Assembly: GCA_024280895.1 (NCBI GenBank)
Contig: JAJRPI010000072.1
Coordinates: forward strand, 38,781-102,780
From: Alphaproteobacteria bacterium
GTDB lineage: Bacteria > Pseudomonadota > Alphaproteobacteria > Rhizobiales > JAKIUO01
Length of the DNA stretch: 64,000 bases
Direction of reading: 5' to 3'
Both the position numbers and the translations under genes were made by a program. The stretch's first letter is position 1, and each line of letters starts with the position of its first letter. The notes under the pieces are model-generated. The model was not told the DNA's origin. It searched no databases and saw nothing but the letters and a program-made list of their open reading frames with translations. This document shows positions 1-8,714 of this stretch, piece after piece.

Positions 1-1
1 T

Positions 2-511
2 GAGGGCGGCGTGGTCTCGCAGATTTATCCAGAGATGTTTGCAAACTTTATTGAGTTGCTGGCACCAGAGGACCGAGCGGACCCCATCAAGGGCTATGCC
101 AAATTGTTTGGCAGCGACAATATTGAGCTGCGCAACAAGGCCCTTCACATGTGGACCCTTTTGGAACAACAGGCATCAAGGCTAATGGTCGATCAAAAAC
201 GGCTGCAAACAGAAATGGCCAATCCAGATTATGTGCTATCGCACTCCCTGATCGAAAATCATTATTTTCAGCAAAATGGTTTTCTGGACGGAGACGAGTT
301 GCTTGTAAGGGTTGGTCAACAACTGGCGGACATTCCCACCCATATTGTCAATGGCCGCTATGATCTGATCTGCCCGATGATCACCGCCTATGAGCTGCAC
401 AAGGCAATGCCGCACGCGGTCTTGACCATTGTTCCAAATGCAGGTCATTCGTTTCGCGACCCCGGCATGAGTGACGCCATTATACGAGCCAGCCATGAGC
501 TGCACAAATAA
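2..511 (+). CDS. pip: Proline iminopeptidase, C-terminal part (5' truncated)
   Basis: The reading frame is open from the first full codon of the window, so the gene starts outside it. The roughly 170 residues visible match the C-terminal part of prolyl aminopeptidase, an alpha/beta hydrolase that removes N-terminal proline from peptides in the cytoplasm. Visible family landmarks are VNGRYDLICP, which carries the catalytic aspartate, and NAGHS, which carries the catalytic histidine. The nucleophile serine would lie upstream of the window. It is convergent with the next gene, leaving 1 nt between the stop codons. Family assignment is by recognition of these motifs; a related hydrolase is possible but less likely. 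Confidence 0.85.
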   Translation, partial: EGGVVSQIYPEMFANFIELLAPEDRADPIKGYAKLFGSDNIELRNKALHMWTLLEQQASRLMVDQKRLQTEMANPDYVLSHSLIENHYFQQNGFLDGDELLVRVGQQLADIPTHIVNGRYDLICPMITAYELHKAMPHAVLTIVPNAGHSFRDPGMSDAIIRASHELHK

Positions 512-512
512 T

Positions 513-926
513 CTACAGGGGTAAGATATGCGCATCGATCAAGGGAAAAAATAAAACGCCAAGCAGGCAGCAAACCAACCAGACGAGCAAAGCTTTGGGA
601 GTAAAGCTGTTATAGGGAGCATGGCAGTTTTTAATGTTGTGAAACAACGAAACAAAGAGCATGCCAAGGGTCAGAACAACCAAAGCCGTATAGAGGCCGA
701 ATACTGCTTCCGGCACAGCGATCAATACAATCAGACCACGCAACCAGAGATAGAGTGCAAACAAGAAAAGCGTACTAACCCAAAGCCCCAAAGATAGGAA
801 CATGAATTTGCGATGTCCTCGCACATCACGTTGCAATATGGTGCTGCGTGCCCGCCATATGGTCGCGATATTGAGAAGGCTCATCGCACTGAGCAAATAG
901 GGCAGGACCGCAATCAGTGTTTTCAT
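513..926 (-). CDS. Small multi-pass membrane protein, function unknown
   Basis: A 137-residue protein with about four hydrophobic segments (near residues 3-24, 43-65, 68-100 and 115-132) and short charged loops. I start it at 926, not 986, because 926 is preceded by a G-rich ribosome binding site and the longer version would overlap the upstream gene and add a charged tail before the first membrane segment. It lies 20 nt after the stop of the secreted protein at 947-1606, so the two probably form an operon. I do not recognise a family. Confidence 0.7.
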   Translation of the reverse strand: MKTLIAVLPYLLSAMSLLNIATIWRARSTILQRDVRGHRKFMFLSLGLWVSTLFLFALYLWLRGLIVLIAVPEAVFGLYTALVVLTLGMLFVSLFHNIKNCHAPYNSFTPKALLVWLVCCLLGVLFFPLIDAHILPL

Positions 927-946
927 ATTGCCCCCTGCCCCTTTTT

Positions 947-1606
947 TTACTTGACGCCTGTTAGCTCGCTGGCCACCTGATCGCATTTTTTAGTCATGAA
1001 GCCATTGACCATCTTGACCATCTTGCCGCCAATGAAATTAACTTGATTATCAAGTTTCACACCGGGCCAAATCAGGCCTTTGAATATGATCGGCGCTTCC
1101 ACAGCACCCCAGTTCATGCGTCCCTCAACAGCCTTGCCGTTCTTGAACTTGACCTGCGGAGCGATGCCGACGGAAATTTTGTGCCACTTATTATCTTTCT
1201 TGCGGTCGACTTTGCAATTGATGGTATGAGGCTTGATTTTTAACTCATATTCGCCTTTTGTAACAACACTGGCGAGATCTGCCTGCGCCAGCTTAAGGTC
1301 AAATTCACAATATATCTTGCCCCAGCGCCAGCCAATTTTGCCGCCGGTGACCATCTCTTTTACGGCCTTTTCGCGCATACTCTTTTTGATGTGGCAGGAA
1401 ATCTGCTCACCCGAGACCTTTTTTGAGCGAAATATGCTGCAAATCTGGATCTTACATGCCTTGCGGCTTTGTTTTTCGGCCAGTTCTTCCTTGGTCAGCA
1501 CAATGGCTTCCTCGGCCGCCTTGGCAGTGTTCAAAACAAGTGTCGCTAACGTAACTCCAATGACAACAGTCATGACACCGTGGCTCAAGCGCTTAATGAG
1601 ATTCAA
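947..1606 (-). CDS. Putative periplasmic protein, function unknown
   Basis: A 219-residue protein with a typical signal peptide (about residues 1-30, basic start, hydrophobic core, NTAKAAEE cleavage region). The mature part is lysine-rich and has cysteines at KACKIQICSI, ISCHIKK, IYCEF and INCKV, plus one near the C terminus, that could form disulfides in the periplasm. No enzyme motif is visible. It probably heads a two-gene operon with the small membrane protein downstream. The function is unknown to me. Confidence 0.7.
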   Translation of the reverse strand: MNLIKRLSHGVMTVVIGVTLATLVLNTAKAAEEAIVLTKEELAEKQSRKACKIQICSIFRSKKVSGEQISCHIKKSMREKAVKEMVTGGKIGWRWGKIYCEFDLKLAQADLASVVTKGEYELKIKPHTINCKVDRKKDNKWHKISVGIAPQVKFKNGKAVEGRMNWGAVEAPIIFKGLIWPGVKLDNQVNFIGGKMVKMVNGFMTKKCDQVASELTGVK

Positions 1607-1691
1607 TCTCGTTCCCCTTTATCATATGTTAAATTTACTAATGCCAAGGAGCGTAAAGATAAGGGCGGTTTTGTGGCCAAGTGACAGGCGC

Positions 1692-2957
1692 TTAATGTTG
1701 GCCGTGCAGGGACTGGGTATCCCCATAGGCTGCATTCTCCCGGCGCGTCACAATAACTCTTTCAGGAGAGATCAGTTCATATTCGATATTGCGCCAGACC
1801 ATTTTGCGTGTCAGCAGGTTTTTGACGCTGTTACATGTGGTTAACAAGGAAGCGATGGGAGCCATCAGCACATAATACCAGCGTCGCTCAAGCACAGATT
1901 GTGAAATCTCGGGCATCCATTTTGCGCCTTTGATGATAAGCCAGTAAGTCGAAGCATAAAGAAACGGCAATAGCACAAGCCCCCCAGCACCGGCCAGATA
2001 GCTCTCCTTGCCGCTCATCAGCCAGGCCGCGAGATTGAAAAACCCATATAGCAACGTGCCGACAATGGCCGGATGTATGACAGCATTTGTCCACCAGACA
2101 AGCGGATGGTAGACGCGGGCCAGCAACATTTGCCTTGAGGTGAATTCCAGAGCCTCACCAAGCGTTAGTGTCTCATAGGTAATCGGTACGCATTCAGGCA
2201 CATAACGTATTGTTAAACCAAGGTGCTTGACCGCGCGGGTCAGCGATAAATCATCACTCACCGTACTTTGCCAGGCCTCCAGCACCTTAGCTCTCGTGAA
2301 GGTTTCGCGTGTAATGGCCATGGTCCCCCCCCAAGTAAAACTCAGCACCGGATCAGCTATGGCCAGAAACACACCGGCATTCCAGGTACTGCACAACATG
2401 CCACCAAATGTCGGGCGATCAGGTTGGCACCAGCGATAGCCGGTTGTGGCGCCAATCGAGGGGTCTTTTAGTGGCTCTAACAGATGCCGAACATACTGCT
2501 TATCAAGGTGTATATCACTATCAAGAAACACCAGATATTCGCTGTTTTCGCTAGCCAGCTCAAGACCCGCCATCAAATTAGTTATTTTTTGAGAGCGCTC
2601 CAGGCCGATCCCCGCCACCACCAACTGGGCTTTGGGCTTTGGCTGGTGCCGGGCGACTTCTGCAAGTGCCTGCTCGACAAAAAGATAAGCTGGGTCTTGT
2701 TCACTCTCTACGCAAAAGATGAACTCCAGATTCGGGTGGTCTTGTGAAAAAATGGTGTCGAGATTGGCCTTTAGGCTTGGCTCTATGCCCTTTAGCGCCA
2801 TGATGACGGAGGCAGAGGCCATGTCTTTGCTGATTGGCGAAAGCTTATGGCAGCGCAGTTTTTCCAGTCGATGTGTGTGCAAAAAAGCAGTGACCAGCAT
2901 GACAATGCCAAAGGCCAAAGCCAGCCAGAAAGAAATTGGCGCAAAAACCAGGTCCAT
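1692..2957 (-). CDS. Ceramide glucosyltransferase-like glycosyltransferase (GT21/GT2 fold)
   Basis: A 421-residue membrane glycosyltransferase. It has an N-terminal membrane anchor (about residues 5-26), a GT-A catalytic domain and two or more C-terminal hydrophobic segments. Catalytic landmarks in order are FLDSDIHL (metal/nucleotide-sugar aspartates), VSDDLSLTR (acceptor-side aspartates) and TSRQMLLARVYHPLVWW, which occupies the place of the family's (Q/R)xxRW motif. GT21 enzymes transfer a sugar from a nucleotide donor to a lipid such as ceramide or, in bacteria, other membrane lipids. The lipid acceptor here cannot be read from sequence. The start at 2957 has only a weak ribosome binding site. 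Confidence 0.82.
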   Translation of the reverse strand: MDLVFAPISFWLALAFGIVMLVTAFLHTHRLEKLRCHKLSPISKDMASASVIMALKGIEPSLKANLDTIFSQDHPNLEFIFCVESEQDPAYLFVEQALAEVARHQPKPKAQLVVAGIGLERSQKITNLMAGLELASENSEYLVFLDSDIHLDKQYVRHLLEPLKDPSIGATTGYRWCQPDRPTFGGMLCSTWNAGVFLAIADPVLSFTWGGTMAITRETFTRAKVLEAWQSTVSDDLSLTRAVKHLGLTIRYVPECVPITYETLTLGEALEFTSRQMLLARVYHPLVWWTNAVIHPAIVGTLLYGFFNLAAWLMSGKESYLAGAGGLVLLPFLYASTYWLIIKGAKWMPEISQSVLERRWYYVLMAPIASLLTTCNSVKNLLTRKMVWRNIEYELISPERVIVTRRENAAYGDTQSLHGQH

Positions 2958-3086
2958 AAACGCACACTCACCCGTGAAAATAGGGGAACTATCCCCCCAT
3001 TTTCTCGCAAGTATATTGCCTGTCGCGAATTATTTCACTACAAGTATTTGTTATCATTAAGAAATATGATTACTTGCTATTTTAGG

Positions 3087-4193
3087 TCAGGTGCTCATTG
3101 CAGCCAGTTCTTCAAGGATGGCGTCTCCCATGCCACTGGTCGAAACAGCACTCATGCCATCTTGCATAATATCAGCCGTGCGTAGACCATTGGCCAAAAC
3201 CTGCGTAATCGCCGATTGCAACTGGTCGGCTTCGCGCCCCATATTGAACGAGTAGCGCAAGCACATGCCAAAGCTGTCAATCATGGCAATAGGGTTAGCC
3301 TTGCCCATGCCAGCAATATCTGGAGCTGAACCGTGCACCGGCTCATACATGGCTTTCATTTTTCCGTCTGTTCCCACCGCCCCTAATGATGCCGAAGCCA
3401 GCATGCCAAGCGATCCCGTCAACATGGCAGCAACATCTGACAAAATATCACCGAACAGATTATCGGTGACGATGACATCAAACTGCTTTGGATTTCGCAC
3501 CAGCTGCATGGCGCAATTATCAGCCAGGATATGATGCAGCTCGACGCCGCCGAAATCTTCCCCGTGAACGCTGGCGACCACCTCTTTCCACAACACGCCG
3601 GTGGCCATGACATTGTGTTTTTCCGCCGAATGCACTTTGTTGTCGCGTTTTTTTGCCAGATCAAAGGCGACGCGTGAAATGCGGTCTATTTCATAGGTTT
3701 CATAGACCTGTGTATCAACGGCGCGCTTTTGATTGCCCTCGCCGGTAATCTGCTTGGGTTCGCCAAAATAGACGCCGCCAGTCAGCTCACGCACGATCAT
3801 GATATCGAGCCCCTCGACCAGTTCTGGCTTAAGCGCCGAAGCGGTCGCGAGCGCTGGGTAGCAAACGGCGGGGCGCAAATTGGCAAACAGCTCCATATCT
3901 TTACGAAGGCGCAGCAAACCCGCTTCGGGGCGCACATCATAAGGGACGCCAGCCCATTGCTCACCGCCCACCGCGCCAAACAAAACAGCATCCGCCGCCA
4001 TTGCCTTGATCATCATCTCGTCAGTGGCAGGAGATTTATGAGCCTCATAGGAAGCGCCGCCAACCAGATCATCCTCGGTATTGAACTGATGTTCACTATT
4101 GTCATTGAACCAGGCGATAATGCGCTTGGTCTGCGCCATGATTTCGGGGCCGATGCCATCTCCAGCCAGCAGCAATAGATCGTAAGTCGCCAT
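3087..4193 (-). CDS. leuB: 3-isopropylmalate dehydrogenase
   Basis: LeuB oxidatively decarboxylates 3-isopropylmalate to 2-oxoisocaproate with NAD in leucine synthesis. The 368-residue product has the expected length and motifs: [11 protein letters not shown] at the N terminus, [22 protein letters not shown], and the C-terminal [12 protein letters not shown] nucleotide-binding loop. I start at 4193 (MATYDLLLL) because the longer frame to 4259 adds 22 residues not typical of the family. It is the last gene of a same-strand run leuD - small membrane protein - monooxygenase-like protein - leuB. leuC is not in the window. Confidence 0.96.
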   Translation of the reverse strand: MATYDLLLLAGDGIGPEIMAQTKRIIAWFNDNSEHQFNTEDDLVGGASYEAHKSPATDEMMIKAMAADAVLFGAVGGEQWAGVPYDVRPEAGLLRLRKDMELFANLRPAVCYPALATASALKPELVEGLDIMIVRELTGGVYFGEPKQITGEGNQKRAVDTQVYETYEIDRISRVAFDLAKKRDNKVHSAEKHNVMATGVLWKEVVASVHGEDFGGVELHHILADNCAMQLVRNPKQFDVIVTDNLFGDILSDVAAMLTGSLGMLASASLGAVGTDGKMKAMYEPVHGSAPDIAGMGKANPIAMIDSFGMCLRYSFNMGREADQLQSAITQVLANGLRTADIMQDGMSAVSTSGMGDAILEELAAMST

Positions 4194-4273
4194 ATCAAAA
4201 GCCTCATTTACTTGTGTTTTATGGTTTGTTTTGTGAACAGGTAAAGCGAGGCGACCCAAATGGCAAGCCTGCT

Positions 4274-4606
4274 CTATTTTTCGAACTCATAGGCACGTTC
4301 AACTTTGGCAACACGCACATAAAAATTTTTATACCACTTTTCTTTGCCAGATTGCTGGGCCTGCAAATGCTCCCCTTGTTGCTTCCAGGCCTTGATAGAG
4401 GCTTCGTCAGCCCAATAAGACACCGTAATGCCAAAACCATCAGCGCCGCGCGTGCTGTCCGCTCCCAAAAAGCCAGGTTGCTGCTCGGCCAACTCCTCCA
4501 TGCGCGCGGCCATCTGCTGATAGCCTGCTTCATTTTCGAGCGAGCGCTGATTGGCAAATATGACGGCGTAATAGGGAGGCTTAGGCAGCTTGGCGAATTC
4601 ACTCAT
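4274..4606 (-). CDS. Antibiotic biosynthesis monooxygenase (ABM) domain protein
   Basis: A 110-residue single-domain protein of the dimeric alpha/beta-barrel ABM fold. The typical pattern is visible: [10 protein letters not shown] as first strand, an amphipathic helix, [10 protein letters not shown], then [15 protein letters not shown]. Proteins of this type often act as small oxygenases or heme/quinone-linked enzymes, but many have no known substrate. ATG at 4606 is preferred over TTG at 4609. It sits 9 nt after the 73-residue membrane protein, within the leuD-leuB run, so it is probably co-transcribed with leucine genes without necessarily sharing their pathway. Confidence 0.8.
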   Translation of the reverse strand: MSEFAKLPKPPYYAVIFANQRSLENEAGYQQMAARMEELAEQQPGFLGADSTRGADGFGITVSYWADEASIKAWKQQGEHLQAQQSGKEKWYKNFYVRVAKVERAYEFEK

Positions 4607-4615
4607 CAAATGTCT

Positions 4616-4837
4616 CTACGAAAGTTTAAGAACCAGTGCCCCGACAAAGCTCGCGACGCCGATGACTAACAGTACGATGGCCGCTCCTGGCAAGGATTTT
4701 TGGCCTCGTGCGGCCCGCTTCATGCCAGCATAGATCACCAACATAAACATCAAGGCCGCCAGAATAAACAATCCAAGCGACAGCCCTTGTGCGATCTCTG
4801 GTGCCAGCCCCAATACGTTCGGTGCGACCATTTCCAT
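4616..4837 (-). CDS. Small two-span membrane protein
   Basis: A 73-residue protein with two clear hydrophobic segments (about residues 16-39 and 52-71) joined by a basic loop (GMKRAARGQKS), predicting an inner-membrane hairpin with the loop in the cytoplasm. A good ribosome binding site (AAAGGGGAA) precedes the ATG at 4837. It lies between leuD and the ABM protein on the same strand with short gaps. No function is recognised. Confidence 0.72.
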   Translation of the reverse strand: MEMVAPNVLGLAPEIAQGLSLGLFILAALMFMLVIYAGMKRAARGQKSLPGAAIVLLVIGVASFVGALVLKLS

Positions 4838-4882
4838 TTTGGTTCCCCTTTAGTTCGTGTGTCTACGCCCTAAGCCCGAAAG

Positions 4883-5488
4883 TTAGAGCCAAGGTCTGCT
4901 TTGTGCTGATTTTTTCTCGAATTTCTCGATGGCAGTGACGTTTTGCAAAGTCAGGCCAATATCATCGAGCCCTTCAATCAGGCAATGCTTGCGAAACGGG
5001 TCGATCTCGAAGTGGATCTTGCCGCCATCGGGGCCAGAGATTTCCTGCGCAGGCAGATCAATGGTGATGGTTGCATTGGCACCGCGCTGCGCATCATCCA
5101 TCAAGAGGGCCACTTGTGAGGCGGGAAGTTTGATTGGCAAGATGCCGTTCTTGAAGCAGTTATTGTAAAAAATATCGGCAAAACTCTCGGCGACGACGCA
5201 GCGAATACCAAAATCCAATATGGCCCAGGGCGCATGTTCGCGCGATGACCCGCAGCCAAAATTATCGCCAGCCACCAATATTTGCGCCGCGCGATATGCG
5301 GGCTGGTTGAGCACAAATTCCGGGCGCTCATTGCCATTGTCATCATAGCGCATTTCAGAGAATAAATGCTTGCCAAGACCAGTACGCTCAATGGTTTTCA
5401 AAAACTGTTTGGGGATGATCATGTCGGTATCCACATTGATCAAAGACAAGGGAGCCGCAACCCCGGTAAGCCTGGTGAATTGTTCCAT
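4883..5488 (-). CDS. leuD: 3-isopropylmalate dehydratase small subunit
   Basis: LeuD pairs with LeuC to isomerise 2-isopropylmalate to 3-isopropylmalate. The 201-residue product has the standard small-subunit features: [14 protein letters not shown] at the N terminus, [14 protein letters not shown], and [16 protein letters not shown], the conserved swivel-domain signature. The start at 5488 gives the canonical N terminus; the open frame continues upstream to 5563 but that part is not family-like. It is the first gene of the run ending in leuB. The LeuC partner must be encoded elsewhere. Confidence 0.96.
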   Translation of the reverse strand: MEQFTRLTGVAAPLSLINVDTDMIIPKQFLKTIERTGLGKHLFSEMRYDDNGNERPEFVLNQPAYRAAQILVAGDNFGCGSSREHAPWAILDFGIRCVVAESFADIFYNNCFKNGILPIKLPASQVALLMDDAQRGANATITIDLPAQEISGPDGGKIHFEIDPFRKHCLIEGLDDIGLTLQNVTAIEKFEKKSAQSRPWL

Positions 5489-5690
5489 AATTATAATCCC
5501 TGTTATTATCGAGCCTATGCGCCCCGCCACCAAGCGCAAGCCAGAGATGGCACACTCGCACAATCAATGCAAACAAGACTGGCAAAAGGACGCAGGTGAC
5601 AGGCGCTGCTGGATGCTCTAGAATGATTTATGCAAATGGTTTGCACCTGCATCTTTGTATGTGCGTTTCTTAAAATAAGGGAATATCTCA

Positions 5691-6002
5691 ATGAGCGGTC
5701 ACAGTCATAAAATCAACTGCGAAGCCTGCGATATTGAGGATGAAGTCAAGGTCGATGGCATCATGGATCTGGCCAAGGCCCTGCCTCGCCGCTGGAAACG
5801 CCGGGTGATCAATTTTCGTGCCTATATCTTGTGTGATGTATGCGGTCATCCCCGCCAGTTCACCAAGGGCTGCTCACCCTATATTCTTGATGCGCTGGAT
5901 CTGCCGCCAAATGCCACATGTGAAATCGAAGAGATAGAAGACTTTCGCGGTCATCCAGACAATGTCACCTGGCGGCGCGAGAGACAAAGAATGAAAAAAT
6001 AA
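5691..6002 (+). CDS. Small cysteine-pair protein, possible zinc-binding
   Basis: A 103-residue protein with two CxxC pairs, CEAC (about residues 10-13) and CDVC (about 48-51), plus further cysteines at GCSPY and TCEIE. The pairs suggest a zinc-ribbon-like metal site. It begins MSGHSHK, is followed by a basic stretch (RRWKRR) and ends in a charged tail. The ATG at 5691 has an upstream AAGGGAA. It is divergent from leuD. Codon use looks like that of its neighbours, but I do not recognise a family. Confidence 0.62.
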   Translation: MSGHSHKINCEACDIEDEVKVDGIMDLAKALPRRWKRRVINFRAYILCDVCGHPRQFTKGCSPYILDALDLPPNATCEIEEIEDFRGHPDNVTWRRERQRMKK

Positions 6003-6039
6003 AAGCCGGTGGTTTATTTTTATCTCCCCCGGCACTAGG

Positions 6040-6408
6040 CTAGGCCAGACTATCTTGTCTGAATATATCTGTTGGTATCACCATCAAGACCAGCATCGAT
6101 AATGCCAGTAGACCCAAAAATAGCGGCAAGGGTGCCATGGCGTAGACCATGAAAAGCGTTATGAGCGTCAGTCCGACCATCGGACCTGTATCTCGCAAAC
6201 GCTTCAGCACCAGATTGACCTGCACGAATGTTATAAGCGCTGCCATCGCCAGAATATCGCTTGGTGTATCGACACTTAGATCAATGATTTTTTGCTGGGC
6301 CGCCTCAAGATCCCTAAAATCGACAACAATGCTCGACATAAGATAGAATATAAACATCAGAACGAAGACCAGCGCAATTTTGATCGAACGCAAAGAGTGA
6401 CATTTCAT
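6040..6408 (-). CDS. DUF805-like small membrane protein
   Basis: A 122-residue protein with about three or four hydrophobic segments. The segment LVLKRLRDTG resembles the RxRDxG signature of DUF805 inner-membrane proteins, whose role is unknown. The start chosen, 6408, places a membrane segment directly after a short basic N terminus. This start codon overlaps the start codon of the divergent gene at 6407, so the two genes share no intergenic space. A downstream start is possible. Confidence 0.6.
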   Translation of the reverse strand: MKCHSLRSIKIALVFVLMFIFYLMSSIVVDFRDLEAAQQKIIDLSVDTPSDILAMAALITFVQVNLVLKRLRDTGPMVGLTLITLFMVYAMAPLPLFLGLLALSMLVLMVIPTDIFRQDSLA

Positions 6409-6928
6409 GCCGATCACACGCTGTGAACTCTTCGAGTTCTTCGACAAACACCAGATCACCCACAAAACCGTTGAGCATGATGCGGCCCATAGCGTTGAAC
6501 AAGCCCAAACCATTCGCACAGCATTGACCCATCAAGGCGCCCTGCCCGGCGGACACGCCAAAAACCTGTTTCTGAAATGCAAAAAAGGTTCGCTTTGGCT
6601 GGTTGTCGCGCAAGAAGATACGCCCATTCGCCTCAACCATTTGCACAAGCTGCTGGGCTGCGGGCGTCTTAGTTTTGGGTCGGCAGAATTGATGAAAGAG
6701 GTGCTAGGCATAAGCCCTGGATCGGTGACGCCTTTTGCGCTGATCAATGACAAGACACAACGCATTTCACTGGTACTCGATGAGCAGCTAATGAAAGAAG
6801 AGATGCTGAATTTTCATCCTCTGGACAATCGGGCTACGACGACGATCAGCCGCGAAGGTCTGCTTGTGTTCGTAAAAGAATGTGGATTTGACCCAAAAAT
6901 CCTCAAACTTCCGCTAAATTCGCCATAG
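6407..6928 (+). CDS. YbaK/ProX-type prolyl-tRNA editing deacylase
   Basis: A 173-residue YbaK/aminoacyl-tRNA deacylase domain protein. Members of this clade hydrolyse mischarged tRNA in trans, typically Ala-tRNA(Pro). The sequence shows the family pattern: MPITRCELFEFFD start, TVEHDAAHSVEQA, the central GGHAKNLFLKCKKG with the conserved lysine, SFGSAELM, and GSVTPFALIND. The full domain length is present. Substrate (Ala- versus Cys-tRNA) cannot be decided from sequence alone. Its start codon overlaps that of the divergent DUF805-like gene. Confidence 0.87.
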   Translation: MPITRCELFEFFDKHQITHKTVEHDAAHSVEQAQTIRTALTHQGALPGGHAKNLFLKCKKGSLWLVVAQEDTPIRLNHLHKLLGCGRLSFGSAELMKEVLGISPGSVTPFALINDKTQRISLVLDEQLMKEEMLNFHPLDNRATTTISREGLLVFVKECGFDPKILKLPLNSP

Positions 6929-7048
6929 CGTCTTGAAAAACTCTTGATCTGGACAACGTTCTAAGTCAGATCATAAGGGTATGCACCGCGCACCAATGAA
7001 TATGGGTGACGCGTTCAAAATTAACAGAACGACCCAATTTTCAGAAAA

Positions 7049-7648
7049 GTGTACTTCTTGCGTAAACACAGCTGGCATAAAAACTTACAACGCGGCGCCA
7101 AATACCGGCTGGTCGTCCCGTTGAAAAGATCAACCCACCCTCCCGAATTTACGGCTAGGGGCGTTGCGGTTGGTATGCTGCTGGCCATGACCCCGACCAT
7201 CGGTATTCAGATGTTCATGATCGCTGGCACCTGGCTGTTTCTGACCAAAATCGTCAAATGGGATTTTTCACTGATTGCCGGTCTTGGATGGACCTGGACC
7301 TCAAATGTTTTCACCATGATCCCGCTCTATTACCTGTTTTATATTACCGGCCAGATCATGCTCGGCAACTGGGGTGACATTTCAGGCTTTGAACAGTTCT
7401 CACAAATGGTCGGCCAAATTAACAGCAACCCGGATTTGACATTCTGGGAAAAGACCAGCATGTGGATGGTCAATCTGTTCAAGGGCTGGGGTGTACCCAT
7501 GTTTCTGGGCTCGGTCCCCTGGGCTATTCTCTCCAGCTGGCTCGGCTACAAGCTTGCCTATAATTATGTCGTCAGGCACAGAGCAAAACGGTTAGCGCGC
7601 ATGAGCGAGCGAAGCCAGCGCAAAGCACACTCAAAAACCACCGTCTAA
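7049..7648 (+). CDS. DUF2062 membrane protein
   Basis: A 199-residue protein of the DUF2062 family. Landmarks are PPEFTARGVAVGMLLAMTPTIGIQM, read here as PPEFTARGVAVG followed by a hydrophobic segment, then further spans around residues 85-105 and 155-175. The tail is basic (RHRAKRLARMSERSQRK). The frame opens at a GTG (7049) without a clear ribosome binding site, so the exact start is uncertain. It is convergent with the lipid-kinase gene. The role of DUF2062 proteins is not established. Confidence 0.78.
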   Translation: MYFLRKHSWHKNLQRGAKYRLVVPLKRSTHPPEFTARGVAVGMLLAMTPTIGIQMFMIAGTWLFLTKIVKWDFSLIAGLGWTWTSNVFTMIPLYYLFYITGQIMLGNWGDISGFEQFSQMVGQINSNPDLTFWEKTSMWMVNLFKGWGVPMFLGSVPWAILSSWLGYKLAYNYVVRHRAKRLARMSERSQRKAHSKTTV

Positions 7649-7656
7649 TATCATCA

Positions 7657-8604
7657 CTAAGATGTCTGCGGAATGATCAACTGGATCGGCGCATCAGACG
7701 CACTTATATCCAGCGGTGTTGTGGCCAGCCATTCGCCATCAATTTGCGTTGGCACTGGCTCACTTGACGTGATGCGCACCTTTTGGCATGGCCGGATCAT
7801 GATGCCCCGGTTCTTCATCATATGGCCAACGGGCTCGTCCCCTTCCATGAGCGGCGCACGAATATGAGCGTTGCGCCCCATCGCCAAACCGATCAGCGCC
7901 TTGACCAATCCAAAGCGAGTGACAGTCGAGAACATCACGACATGAAGATTGTTGTTGGTGAGATCTGCTTCAGGGGCCAGAACGAAACTACCCCCATAAA
8001 GACGCGCCTTGGTGACCACAACAAATCCCGCTTCATAGCTTTTGGCGACATGCTCGTGATCATCTGGGAACTCAATTTTTAATCTACGCGGCTTTGCCGT
8101 CAGTGCTTTTAATGTTGGTCCAACATAGGCAGCTTTGCGAATACGTTGCTTGAGGTCATGATCTAGACGCTTGACAATTTGCGCATCAAATCCAGCACCT
8201 GCCATCAATAAAAACGGCTCGCCATTGGCAAGTCCTGGCGTGATGGTTTTTGTCGGTCCATTGATCAGCGTTTGAGCGATTTTTTTAGGCTTGTGCCCCA
8301 GAGCGATTTCCTGGGCCAACACATTGCCAGTGCCAGCCGGTATGATGCCAAGCGGCATATCGCTGCCCATCAACCCCATCGCCACACCGCGAATGGTACT
8401 GTCGCCGCCAGCAGCTATCACGCCATCAACCTCATTGGATGCAACTGCCGCGCGGGCCAGATCGATATCCTCTTGCACGCTGGAAGCCGCTTGCAGCACA
8501 ATCTGCGCTCCTTGCCGTTCAAGCTGTTTTGAAACGCTCGCAACCATCGGCGCCTTCAAGCGACCGGCCAGTTTGTTATGGATGATAAGGAATTTTTTGC
8601 GCAT
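7657..8604 (-). CDS. Diacylglycerol kinase family lipid kinase (DagK/YegS-like)
   Basis: A 315-residue protein with the DAGK catalytic domain. Visible motifs are GGDSTIRGVAMGL (the GGDGT-like nucleotide-binding loop), IPAGTGNVLAQEI, and a C-terminal beta-sandwich containing SFVLAPEADLTNN. These enzymes phosphorylate membrane lipids such as diacylglycerol, or sphingoid bases, at the inner face of the membrane. I start at 8604 (MRKKFLIIHNKLAG) because a longer version would run through the rpoH terminator. The exact lipid substrate is not readable. Confidence 0.87.
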   Translation of the reverse strand: MRKKFLIIHNKLAGRLKAPMVASVSKQLERQGAQIVLQAASSVQEDIDLARAAVASNEVDGVIAAGGDSTIRGVAMGLMGSDMPLGIIPAGTGNVLAQEIALGHKPKKIAQTLINGPTKTITPGLANGEPFLLMAGAGFDAQIVKRLDHDLKQRIRKAAYVGPTLKALTAKPRRLKIEFPDDHEHVAKSYEAGFVVVTKARLYGGSFVLAPEADLTNNNLHVVMFSTVTRFGLVKALIGLAMGRNAHIRAPLMEGDEPVGHMMKNRGIMIRPCQKVRITSSEPVPTQIDGEWLATTPLDISASDAPIQLIIPQTS

Positions 8605-8629
8605 GGGGCTTGAACCTGGCTGTTGACAT

Positions 8630-8659
8630 AAAAAAGGAGCGGCTGATGACAGCCGCTCC
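8630..8659 (-). terminator. Rho-independent terminator after rpoH
   Basis: A perfect 9-bp stem (GGAGCGGCT at 8636-8644 with AGCCGCTCC at 8651-8659, loop of 6) is followed, on the minus strand, by a run of Ts (8630-8635). It lies between the rpoH stop and the lipid-kinase start, so the two are separate transcription units. Confidence 0.88.
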
Positions 8660-8714
8660 TCCATTGTTTAGATCACAAAGCTTCACTCTGACAAGCGCAA
8701 TAGCAAACCCACCT

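Noticed and set aside
8604..8664. Longer start for the lipid kinase at 8664
   Set aside because: The added codons run through the rpoH terminator hairpin and are not family-like.
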